DNA from: Treponema sp. UBA3662 | GTDB lineage: Bacteria; Spirochaetota; Spirochaetia; Treponematales; Treponemataceae | Assembly (NCBI GenBank): GCA_002373205.1 | Contig: DFJV01000118.1 | Location: forward strand, 1 to 6,774 | Length of the DNA: 6,774 nucleotides | Direction: 5' to 3' | Shown here: piece by piece, positions 1-5,902 of the stretch | Position numbering within the stretch: the first letter of the stretch is position 1 | Layout: each line of letters opens with the position of its first letter | The notes under the pieces: generated by a model | Told to the model about the DNA's origin: nothing | Seen by the model: only the letters and a program-made list of their open reading frames with translations | Database searches by the model: none | Made by a program: the position numbers and the translations under genes

Positions 1-6
1 ACATAC

Positions 7-12
7 TATATT
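7..12 (+). promoter_or_regulatory. Possible -10 element directly upstream of the Rpn gene
   Basis: The first 18 bases are AT-rich and contain TATATT at 7-12, which would place a transcription start at about 18-19, on the ATG itself. No ribosome-binding site is visible. The -35 region would lie outside the window, so this is weak evidence for a nearly leaderless transcript. Confidence 0.25.
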
Positions 13-18
13 ATAAGT

Positions 19-813
19 ATGGAAGATCGCAAAAAGCATGAAATTAAACCTGTTGACCAGCTTGTGTTTTCTGATGATTTTATGTTTGGCGCTGTTATGA
101 GGGAGCCAGAAATCTGCAAAGGTGTTCTGGAGCGTCTTTTGCAGATAAAAATTGACCATATCGAATACCCGGAATTACAAAAGGCAATAAGCCCGTTCTA
201 CACAAGAAAAGGTGTACGGCTTGATGTTTATGTTGCCGGTTGTGACAAGGTTTTTGATGTGGAATGTCAGTCATACAAGGTTGAAAGTATCGGGAAACGA
301 ACAAGGTACTATCAAAGCATGTGTGATATAGACACCCTTGTGAAAGGGGCTGCATATTCCGAGCTAAAAGAAAGCTTTATAATCTTTATTTGTCTTGATG
401 ACTCCTTTTGCGAAAATCTTCCTGTCTATACATTTGAACGTAGATGTATAGAAAATGAATCTGTTGTTCTTGGGGATTTGACTCATCATGTGATTTTCAA
501 TGCGGCTGCTTATGAAAATGAGAAGAATCCCGAAATAAAAGACTTCCTTTCGTTCGTAAAGAACAATAAGGCAGAATCAGATTTTACAAGGGGGATTGCA
601 AATATGGTACAGGCAAAGAAATTTGAACAATCGTTTGTAAACGAGTATCTTGCATGGAATCTCCATGATCAAGATGTGGAACGCAGAAGCAAGCTTGAAG
701 CCTATATTGATCTCGTAAAAGATGGTTTGCTCTCCTTAAAGGATGCTGCCTCAAAGTTAGGCATGACAGAAGAGGCTCTTAAAGAGCAATTGCCCCGGCC
801 ATGCGTGCAATAA
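19..813 (+). CDS. Rpn-family PD-(D/E)XK nuclease / putative transposase
   Basis: Predicted DNA endonuclease of the Rpn / 'PD-(D/E)XK nuclease family transposase' group. Members are widespread and often multicopy in treponemes; characterised relatives are nucleases that promote recombination. Visible in the 264-residue product: an N-terminal SDDFMFGAVM motif (residues 18-27) typical of the family; the nuclease core with D69 in RLDVYV and E82-x-Q84 in DVECQS, matching D...ExQ; the following RTRYYQS segment (94-100); and a C-terminal helical stretch (232-257, GLLSLKDAASKLGMT) resembling the helix-turn-helix-like tail of relatives. The catalytic residues look intact. The last residues (PRPCVQ) are encoded by DNA shared with the next gene, which starts at 801, so the two overlap by 13 nt. 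No Shine-Dalgarno sequence precedes the ATG and the frame stays open to the window edge, so a start further upstream is possible. The family call is firm; its biological role here is unknown. Confidence 0.88.
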   Translation: MEDRKKHEIKPVDQLVFSDDFMFGAVMREPEICKGVLERLLQIKIDHIEYPELQKAISPFYTRKGVRLDVYVAGCDKVFDVECQSYKVESIGKRTRYYQSMCDIDTLVKGAAYSELKESFIIFICLDDSFCENLPVYTFERRCIENESVVLGDLTHHVIFNAAAYENEKNPEIKDFLSFVKNNKAESDFTRGIANMVQAKKFEQSFVNEYLAWNLHDQDVERRSKLEAYIDLVKDGLLSLKDAASKLGMTEEALKEQLPRPCVQ

Positions 814-1388
814 AGCTTATCGTCATCTGCGTTCTGGCAATTGTGCTTAACTTCCTCTCCGTCTTTGTCTTTTATGATACGCTTAGGCTTCCGCTTTTTA
901 TGGACACTATTTTTACCTTGGCGGTGCTCTTTTATGCTGGGCTTTTGCCGGCACTTTTTGTTCAGATTTCCTACAACATCATAAATTCGCTTATATGGAT
1001 GTTCAAAACCGGTTCTTTTGACGTCTTTATGATGATGTACACAATCTGCGGAATTCTGATTGTAGTTTCAAGCTGGATTGTTGCCAGGCACAAGGAAGAA
1101 TTTGAAATTAGCCCCTTTGTTACGCTGCTCTATCTTGTCCTTATAGCGATGATTTCTTCCGCATGTTCTGTACTTGCGGGCGGCATAATCGACTACTTCC
1201 ATATAAAATGCCGTAATATCCCCGACATGATGAACCCCATCAAGAAATTTACCGATGCCTTTTTGCGGCAAAGGTTCAGCCTCTTTCTTTCCTGCATACT
1301 CGCCCAAGTTCCGGTCTCTTTTGCGGACAGGCTTATTGCAACCATCGCGGGTTGGGGCATATACAAGATTATGAAGCGGACACTGTGA
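801..1388 (+). CDS. Integral membrane protein, ECF S-component / LytS-type sensor-like
   Basis: A 195-residue hydrophobic protein with about five membrane segments (roughly residues 4-25, 33-57, 74-95, 105-129 and 160-187). The RLPLFMDTIFTLAVLFYAGL stretch (29-48) and the C-terminal PVSFADRLIATIAGWGIYKI (171-190) resemble the 'PLxLDTIGT' and 'Dx2I' patterns seen in ECF-transporter S components and in membrane sensor domains that accompany histidine kinases. It has no soluble catalytic domain. An in-frame TAA at 780-782 limits the start, and ATG 801 is the only good candidate. It lies within the end of the Rpn gene, with no convincing Shine-Dalgarno sequence, so translation may be coupled to Rpn. 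Its position just upstream of a kinase that lacks a sensor suggests it could be the ligand-sensing partner, but a terminator and a new promoter separate the two. It could instead be a vitamin or precursor uptake subunit; no ligand can be named. Confidence 0.7.
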   Translation: MRAIKLIVICVLAIVLNFLSVFVFYDTLRLPLFMDTIFTLAVLFYAGLLPALFVQISYNIINSLIWMFKTGSFDVFMMMYTICGILIVVSSWIVARHKEEFEISPFVTLLYLVLIAMISSACSVLAGGIIDYFHIKCRNIPDMMNPIKKFTDAFLRQRFSLFLSCILAQVPVSFADRLIATIAGWGIYKIMKRTL

Positions 1389-1405
1389 ATTTTTCACAGT
1401 TTTTT
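1382..1405 (+). terminator. Rho-independent terminator overlapping the membrane-protein stop codon
   Basis: ACTGTGAA (1382-1389) and TTCACAGT (1393-1400) form a perfect 8-bp stem with a 3-nt T loop, followed by a run of six T (1400-1405). The gene's TGA stop (1386-1388) lies inside the left arm, so a terminating ribosome would cover the hairpin. The stem is short and AT-rich, so termination may be partial. Confidence 0.65.
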
Positions 1406-1457
1406 ATGTAAATTTTCACAAGTTTTTGTGCGTTCCTACTCACTACAAGTTTTTTTG
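1391..1457 (+). repeat. Repeated CACA-AGTTTTT segments in the leader of the kinase gene
   Basis: TTTTCACAGTTTTTT (1391-1405), TTTTCACAAGTTTTT (1413-1427) and a looser TACAAGTTTTTTT (1445-1457) are similar T-rich segments in succession. The second also forms a small hairpin, CACAA (1417-1421) with TTGTG (1426-1430), but has no T-run after it. They may be duplicated terminator debris or binding sites; the sequence does not decide between these. Confidence 0.4.
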
Positions 1458-1461
1458 CTTC

Positions 1462-1470
1462 TGTTATAAT
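1462..1470 (+). promoter_or_regulatory. Extended -10 promoter for the kinase/regulator pair
   Basis: TGTTATAAT is a perfect -10 hexamer (TATAAT at 1465-1470) with the upstream TG of an extended -10. With 17-bp spacing the -35 position (1442-1447) reads ACTACA, a poor match, which suits an extended -10 promoter or one needing an activator. Transcription would start near 1477 and leave a leader of about 90 nt before the kinase ATG at 1567. Confidence 0.6.
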
Positions 1471-1502
1471 TTTATCATCCTGCTATCCTTGAGTAACTCG
1501 TC

Positions 1503-1531
1503 ATTTTCTGCGGTGGCAAATTTTCTGCGGT
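1503..1531 (+). repeat. Tandem 12-bp direct repeat in the kinase leader
   Basis: ATTTTCTGCGGT occurs exactly at 1503-1514 and again at 1520-1531, a start-to-start spacing of 17 bp. It lies downstream of the -10 element and upstream of the kinase ATG. Paired direct repeats of this kind are often regulator binding sites, and autoregulation by the adjacent response regulator is one possibility. It could equally be a chance tandem duplication. Confidence 0.5.
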
Positions 1532-1566
1532 TGTGATAAACTTGCTTTGGGTTGCAGTGATTTAAT

Positions 1567-2475
1567 ATGATGGATAAAACACAGGAAATTGCAGAACTAG
1601 AAAGCATTCTGCACAATTACACAGTTTTCTTCCTCGTGATTGATGTGCTGTTTTTCGTGTTGCTTTTTTGCGCCGTCATTTTCCTTATCAAATTCATCAA
1701 GGACAAAAAGAACCTTCATGCCTCCAACGAATACATATCCTATACCATTCGGGGACAAGAGGAAGAAAGAAGCCGCATTGCCCGCGAGCTTCACGACACT
1801 GTGGCTCAGGACTTACGCTACTGCAAAAGCCTTTCGGAAAAGGAGAATGCCAAGGAACTGCTCCCGCAAATTTCATCCATACTGGGTGCAACAATCCAGC
1901 AGGTTAGGGCCATGAGCTACAATCTTGCCCCGCCGGACATAACCCAGAACGATCTTGCCGCCAACCTTATGAGCCTTTGCGCAGAGTCTGCGGAAAAGAG
2001 CGGAATAGATTTTCGCTTTACGCTTATAGACGGCACTGACACTTCTTTTCTTACGGCAGACGAAGGGCTTAACCTTTACAGAATTGTACAGGAGGCTCTT
2101 ACCAATATCCTTAAGCATGCGGAGGCAAGCGAGGCAACAGTAATGCTCAGGAACGAAAGCGGTAACGAAGAAAAGGGGCTTTACATTTTTATTACAGACG
2201 ACGGAAAAGGCTTTGAGCCCAAAAAGAACATCCTCTTTGCAACAGGGCAGAAGCATTTTGGTCTTTCGGGAATGGAAAGGCGGGCTGCTTTAATAGGGGC
2301 AAAAATCAGTATAAGCTCTGCAATAGGAGACGGAACGCAAATAAACATTATGAAAAAGAACGATACTATACATAAAGTGAGGGGGGGGGTGAATGTACAC
2401 ATTCTTTGTTATAGAAGACCACACCCTTACAAACTTGGGAATAAGGCAGCTTCTTACGGAGCAAAGTGGTTTTGA
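1567..2475 (+). CDS. Sensor histidine kinase, HisKA_3/NarX type, with G-tract-extended C-terminus
   Basis: Membrane-anchored histidine kinase that should autophosphorylate and pass phosphate to the regulator encoded next. There is one transmembrane helix (about residues 18-45) after only about 17 outside residues, so no sensor domain of its own. The HisKA_3 dimerisation helix follows, with EEERSRIARELHD and phospho-acceptor H76. The HATPase_c domain has an N box (N180 in EALTNILKHA), a G1 box (DDGKGF, 211-216) and a G2 region (FGLSGMERRA, 231-240, then GDGTQI). An in-frame TGA at 1558-1560 fixes the start at 1567 or 1570; the ribosome-binding site is weak. The catalytic part ends near residue 262. 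Residues 275-302 are read out of frame through the regulator gene because of the nine-G run at 2381-2389; with eight G the protein would stop at 274 residues, on a TGA touching the regulator's ATG. The natural end is probably position 2392, so the 302-residue form is suspect. Confidence 0.9.
   Translation: MMDKTQEIAELESILHNYTVFFLVIDVLFFVLLFCAVIFLIKFIKDKKNLHASNEYISYTIRGQEEERSRIARELHDTVAQDLRYCKSLSEKENAKELLPQISSILGATIQQVRAMSYNLAPPDITQNDLAANLMSLCAESAEKSGIDFRFTLIDGTDTSFLTADEGLNLYRIVQEALTNILKHAEASEATVMLRNESGNEEKGLYIFITDDGKGFEPKKNILFATGQKHFGLSGMERRAALIGAKISISSAIGDGTQINIMKKNDTIHKVRGGVNVHILCYRRPHPYKLGNKAASYGAKWF
2379..2389 (+). repeat. Nine-G homopolymer serving as regulator Shine-Dalgarno and kinase frame switch
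   Basis: GA followed by nine consecutive G (2381-2389) lies 3 bp before the regulator ATG at 2393. The GAGG start of the run is spaced like a strong ribosome-binding site, so the regulator's translation start depends on this tract. The tract is also inside kinase codons. By hand translation, eight G end the kinase at TGA immediately before the ATG (274 aa), nine G give 302 aa, and ten G give 282 aa ending in TAG at 2412-2414. Tracts of this length are prone to slippage. Confidence 0.85.
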
Positions 2476-3007
2476 CTGCATGGGCTTTGCTTTTAAAACA
2501 GACGAAGCCTTGCAAAAACTTTTGGAACTTTCACAGAAAAACTCACTTCCTCAAATCCTCATACTGGACTTGTTTTTGGGCGAAGAAAGCGGAATAGACC
2601 TTATGCGCCAACTTGTCAAGGAATTTCCTTCCGTAAATATTCTTGTCTATTCCATGTTTGCCAAACCTGGAATTGTGTCCATTGCCCTGGAATGCGGTGC
2701 CAAGGGTTTTGTCTCAAAATCTGCCCCAGAGCCGGAACTTTTGACTGCAATCAAAACTGTTCTTGGCGGCGAAAACTATGTGCAGCAGAATTTGGTTCCT
2801 CCGCTTTTTACTTACCGCACAATGCTGGACAGCTTTACAAAGCAGGAACAGAAGGTCTTTAAGCTGCTTCTGGAGCGAAAGAGCAAGATACAAATTGCAA
2901 GTGAACTGAGCATAGCAAACCGTTCTCTTGAAAACTATCTTTCGCGCATTTACTCAAAGACAGGTTGCAATGGTCACGAAGAACTAATCCGCAAGTTTGG
3001 CGAGTAA
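2393..3007 (+). CDS. Response regulator, NarL/LuxR family
   Basis: DNA-binding response regulator, 204 residues, the partner of the kinase just upstream. The receiver domain (1-125) has the acidic pair E8-D9, phospho-acceptor D59 in ILILDLFLG, S87 at the conserved Ser/Thr position (LVYSMF) and K109 in FVSKSAP, so phosphorylation chemistry looks intact. The C-terminal LuxR-type helix-turn-helix spans about 147-201 (SFTKQEQKVFKLLLERKSKIQIASELSIANRS at its core, then YLSRIYSKTG). Its recognition-helix region reads NRSLENYLSRIY where most NarL proteins have a TVKxHLxxIY pattern, so the DNA target is probably not the canonical one. A TGA in its own frame at 2390-2392 fixes the start at 2393. The gene overlaps the annotated kinase by 83 nt only because of the G tract. 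It ends 11 bp from the stop codon of the convergent protease gene. Targets are unknown. Confidence 0.9.
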   Translation: MYTFFVIEDHTLTNLGIRQLLTEQSGFDCMGFAFKTDEALQKLLELSQKNSLPQILILDLFLGEESGIDLMRQLVKEFPSVNILVYSMFAKPGIVSIALECGAKGFVSKSAPEPELLTAIKTVLGGENYVQQNLVPPLFTYRTMLDSFTKQEQKVFKLLLERKSKIQIASELSIANRSLENYLSRIYSKTGCNGHEELIRKFGE

Positions 3008-3018
3008 GACACAGAAAG

Positions 3019-5676
3019 TTAGAAGAACTCCACCTTGTACTTGCTTTTTACTGCGTGCTCGTGGGCTGCACTTCCTTTTTTTACAACCCACACCACATCT
3101 TTGTCTGTTATGTTTTCGCCAAATTTTACGACGCTTTCGGGGACTTTAAGCTTTTTGATGCCGGTTCCAAGGAAGGCACTGGCACCGATTTCTTTTACCC
3201 CTTCTTCGATTGTAACTTTTGAAAGTTTTCCGCTGCTCCAGAATGCGTCTTCCTCTATGATTTTAATTGTGCCGGGTATGTAGATTTCTTGGAGTTCCGT
3301 TTGGTAGAAGGTGTTTTTCTTGATTACGGATGCCGATGGCGGTATTACGGCTTTTGTAAAGCGGGGGAAATTTTGCCTTATTTCTATGAAAGGGTCTCCA
3401 TCTGCAAAGTAAAGCACTCCGTTTTTTACGGCGTCATTTGCAGGTAGCGGAGACCTTAGCTCTTTTTGGGAGAATGTGGCAGGATTTAAAAGATAGCCGT
3501 TGGGGTAGGGAAGGGTGCCGGATTCAAGTAAGGATAAAAAGACAGATGTGCCTATTCCGGGGAAGCCTGTCGTTGTGCTGGAAGAGGGGCACATGTTTCC
3601 GTCTGAGTGCTTCCAGCCCATGTTGTGCGAGAATTCGTGGAAGAAGGTTTTGCATGAATCCTTAAAGTTTTGGAATTCCAGACATTCATCGCTTAGCCAA
3701 ATGCGGAAGAGGTAAAGCCAGTCCTTGCCCCACAGGATTGTGTTTCCTTCCGTGTCGCCAAGCCCTGCCGTGTGGCCTGTGCCGTCTATGCGCCCAAGCT
3801 TGAATGCGTGCTTGCGCCTTTTTTGCAGGAGTTCATCCATTTCTTTTTTTGTAAGGAATTTTGTCTTTGCCGAATCCTTGTAGAGGGCTTTTTGGCTTAC
3901 GCTCTTGTAGCAGAGATCTTCGTATTCCCTGCTTGCGATTGTGTAGGCTACGTTGGAGACAACCTGTATCCAGCTGCGGCAATGGGCGGGCAATGTTGGC
4001 ATGTGGTAATAGTTTTCTTTGTGTTCGGCCCTGTACTTGGCTGTGTATTCGGGGATGGATCTTCTTATGTCGTCTCCGTTAAAGGTAACCGTCCAGTCTA
4101 TTACGGATGAAAGGGATGAAAGCTTTTTGTAGAGCGGGTCCGTGCTTGTGATTTTGTAGCCTTCCGGGGCATTTGTGCCGCTTGCCTTTTCCAGCAGGGT
4201 GCGTGTTAGCGGCTGAATGGTCTTTTTGCTTAGCACTGTCTTTCCGTTTTTTGTTACGGTAACGTTTTGGCAGGGGGTAAGCATGAATGACGTTAGCACG
4301 ATTTCTCCGTAAACATTTTCTATTAGGAGCGGTTCAGACACTTTGAATTTGTAGGCGGTCCAGTTTGAATAAAGGTCATCGTCGCAGAGGATGCGGGTAA
4401 AGTCTTCTTTGATTTGCCTTGACTTGTCCCTTGAATAGAAGTTAAGGTCTGCAAGAACCCCGCAAAGGTAGTAGCCGTTGGCCTTTGCCCATTTTTCTGC
4501 GTAGGAGCCGCGCCTTGTGCGGAGGATTGTCTTGTCGCTGAAGGCGTTTTTTCCTATTTCGCTTATGGAAGGGCCCAGGTCTATGCTTTCAAGGTCGTAG
4601 CTTCGGAATGCTTCTGCCGAAATCTTTTTTACGCTTGTTCCAAGGTTTACGCGCTTTAGTTTTTTGTAGCCAGCTGGAAGGGGGTCGATTTTTTCGTTGC
4701 TGGAGAAGTCTATTTCTGCAAGGGTTGTCGCATTTTTTTTGTCGCTTCCAGTTACGTCTATTTTTTTGTAGCCGTTTTTTAGGGCAAGCCTGTAGGCTTC
4801 GCTTCCAGCCGGGCAGTGGAAGACGCGGGTTTCCTTGTTCTGCCAGTAAAGGCCAATTTCTCCGATTTTGGTTGCTGAATCCGGTATGGTTACGGATACT
4901 AGCTTTGGGCAGTTTGAAAAGACGGACTGCCTTATGTCCTGAATTCCGTCTTCAAAGATGACTTCCTCCAGGTTTTCGCAGTTGGCGAATGCGTACATGT
5001 TTACGATTTTTACGCTTCCGGGTATGACGACTTTTTTTAGCCCCTTTACGTTCTTGAATGCGGCTCCGCCAATTTCCGTTACGGTGTTTGGTATGCGGAT
5101 TTCTGTAATGCTTGCGTTGTTTTCGTAGACGCTGGTTTCTATCTTGGTTGTGCCGGGGGCTATGGTAAGTATGCCGTTCTTTAGGCTGTCTTTAGAAGCG
5201 GCGCGTTTTTTTGCTTCTGCGGCAGAATCCACCTTGATTACGGTTACTTTTGGGGCAGGGCCCAAATCTATAAGGCCGCTTATGTTGCTTCCGCCGACGG
5301 TGCGTATTTTTGCGGTAAGCCTTAACTTTCGGAATCGTGGTTCAAAGGTGTAGGGGAAGGTATAGGTGATTTTCTTTGATGATGAGTCGACTGTCCTTTC
5401 TCTGCTGTCCCTAAGGATTGCCTTGTCGTCCAGGTAAAGCACCACGTCTTTTATGCAGAACTTGTCCTTGCCGCTTCTGTAGGAGAAGGTGATTGTGTTG
5501 TCTCCACTTTCGCAGAGGGAGGCATTCATGTCCATGTAGTAGTCTTGCCAGCTTGTTGTAAATGAGCCTGAAAGCCATCCGCCGGGGCTGATTGATGTTC
5601 CTTGCGAAAAGGCTTTGCTTGCAAGAAAAAGCAGTAATATGGTAGCAAGTGCCTTGATTTTGATTGGTGAACGCAT
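3019..5676 (-). CDS. Secreted BspA-type LRR protein with matrixin-like zinc protease domain
   Basis: Probable exported metalloprotease of 885 residues. Residues 1-24 are a signal peptide (basic start, ATILLLFLA core, AFS/Q cleavage site) without a lipobox cysteine. About 25-145 is beta-rich and unassigned. BspA-type LRR_5 repeats follow at about 166-307 and 318-404, with phrases such as ITEIRIPNTVTEIGGAAF and LKKVVIPGSVKIVNMYAF. A region of unknown fold (about 405-560) leads into the catalytic segment with HEFSHNMGWKH (680-690), a perfect HExxHxxGxxH metzincin zinc site with E681 as general base. S691 follows the third histidine, as in matrixins, and NMCP (694-697) resembles their Met-turn MYP. 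A further LRR block runs from about 750 to the end. A GGGAG ribosome-binding site lies 6 nt before the ATG. Known BspA-LRR proteins mediate surface and host binding; the substrate here is unknown. Confidence 0.88.
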   Translation of the reverse strand: MRSPIKIKALATILLLFLASKAFSQGTSISPGGWLSGSFTTSWQDYYMDMNASLCESGDNTITFSYRSGKDKFCIKDVVLYLDDKAILRDSRERTVDSSSKKITYTFPYTFEPRFRKLRLTAKIRTVGGSNISGLIDLGPAPKVTVIKVDSAAEAKKRAASKDSLKNGILTIAPGTTKIETSVYENNASITEIRIPNTVTEIGGAAFKNVKGLKKVVIPGSVKIVNMYAFANCENLEEVIFEDGIQDIRQSVFSNCPKLVSVTIPDSATKIGEIGLYWQNKETRVFHCPAGSEAYRLALKNGYKKIDVTGSDKKNATTLAEIDFSSNEKIDPLPAGYKKLKRVNLGTSVKKISAEAFRSYDLESIDLGPSISEIGKNAFSDKTILRTRRGSYAEKWAKANGYYLCGVLADLNFYSRDKSRQIKEDFTRILCDDDLYSNWTAYKFKVSEPLLIENVYGEIVLTSFMLTPCQNVTVTKNGKTVLSKKTIQPLTRTLLEKASGTNAPEGYKITSTDPLYKKLSSLSSVIDWTVTFNGDDIRRSIPEYTAKYRAEHKENYYHMPTLPAHCRSWIQVVSNVAYTIASREYEDLCYKSVSQKALYKDSAKTKFLTKKEMDELLQKRRKHAFKLGRIDGTGHTAGLGDTEGNTILWGKDWLYLFRIWLSDECLEFQNFKDSCKTFFHEFSHNMGWKHSDGNMCPSSSTTTGFPGIGTSVFLSLLESGTLPYPNGYLLNPATFSQKELRSPLPANDAVKNGVLYFADGDPFIEIRQNFPRFTKAVIPPSASVIKKNTFYQTELQEIYIPGTIKIIEEDAFWSSGKLSKVTIEEGVKEIGASAFLGTGIKKLKVPESVVKFGENITDKDVVWVVKKGSAAHEHAVKSKYKVEFF
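3607..3639 (-). other. Metzincin zinc-binding motif HExxHxxGxxH
   Basis: These codons encode H680, E681, H684, G687 and H690 of the secreted LRR protein. All three zinc-ligand histidines, the catalytic glutamate and the turn glycine of the metzincin consensus are present. The Ser after the third His and the Met-x-Pro five residues beyond it match the matrixin subgroup best, with a shorter gap than in animal matrixins. Confidence 0.85.
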
Positions 5677-5682
5677 GGCTTT

Positions 5683-5746
5683 CTCCCTTTGTTTTGTTTT
5701 CTTCTATTATAGCCCAGTTTTTCTGTGTGCGCAATTTTTTCTTTTT
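5683..5746 (-). promoter_or_regulatory. Promoter and ribosome-binding site of the LRR-protease gene
   Basis: On the minus strand a perfect TATAAT lies at 5711-5706. Seventeen bp upstream is TTGCGC (5734-5729), a partial -35 match, preceded by an A-rich stretch (5746-5735) resembling an UP element. Transcription would start near 5699 and give a leader of about 22 nt carrying GGGAG (5687-5683), 6 nt from the ATG. It looks strong and constitutive. Confidence 0.65.
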
Positions 5747-5828
5747 CCTATGTTAAGCATGCCGGGAATTGCCCTTCGGGTACACCGTACGCCCTTGCTA
5801 CGGTGTATGTGCGTGCAATTTTTTCTTT
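5731..5828. repeat. 14-bp direct repeat GCAATTTTTTCTTT
   Basis: Exact copies lie at 5731-5744 and 5815-5828, 84 bp apart, and both follow GTG-rich sequence. The left copy forms the -35/UP-like part of the LRR-protease promoter; the right copy has no -10 element at the matching distance. The pair brackets the inverted repeat at 5781-5807, so it could be a duplication made when that segment arrived. Confidence 0.6.
5768..5824 (+). repeat. Nested inverted repeat followed by a T-run
   Basis: TACACCGTA (5781-5789) and TACGGTGTA (5799-5807) form a perfect 9-bp stem with a 9-nt loop. Outside it AATTGC (5768-5773) pairs with GCAATT (5815-5820), and six T (5819-5824) end the element. On the plus strand this has the form of an intrinsic terminator, but no plus-strand gene lies upstream to end. 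It could belong to a small RNA or to a repeat element. Confidence 0.55.
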
Positions 5829-5902
5829 CTTGCCAAGCAATATTGAGCCATGGAGGGATTTTTTTATGCGTCCTACGCCGCCGTGGAACCCCGCCAGTTG
5901 AC

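Noticed and set aside
1873..2256. Minus-strand 127-codon frame inside the kinase
   Set aside because: The kinase carries conserved H, N and G boxes on the plus strand through this region; the antisense frame has no domain.
2393..2475. True 83-nt functional overlap of kinase and regulator
   Set aside because: The extension (residues 275-302) is basic, low in hydrophobic residues and unlike kinase C-termini; it exists only because of the G count, so it is treated as a slippage or assembly effect.
4608..4961. Plus-strand frame antisense to the LRR region
   Set aside because: A shadow of the repetitive minus-strand codons; Leu/Phe/Cys/Arg-rich and without a start signal.
5768..5824. Transcription terminator of an upstream plus-strand gene
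   Set aside because: The form fits, but no plus-strand gene lies upstream before the regulator, more than 2.7 kb away; kept only as an inverted repeat or possible small-RNA end.
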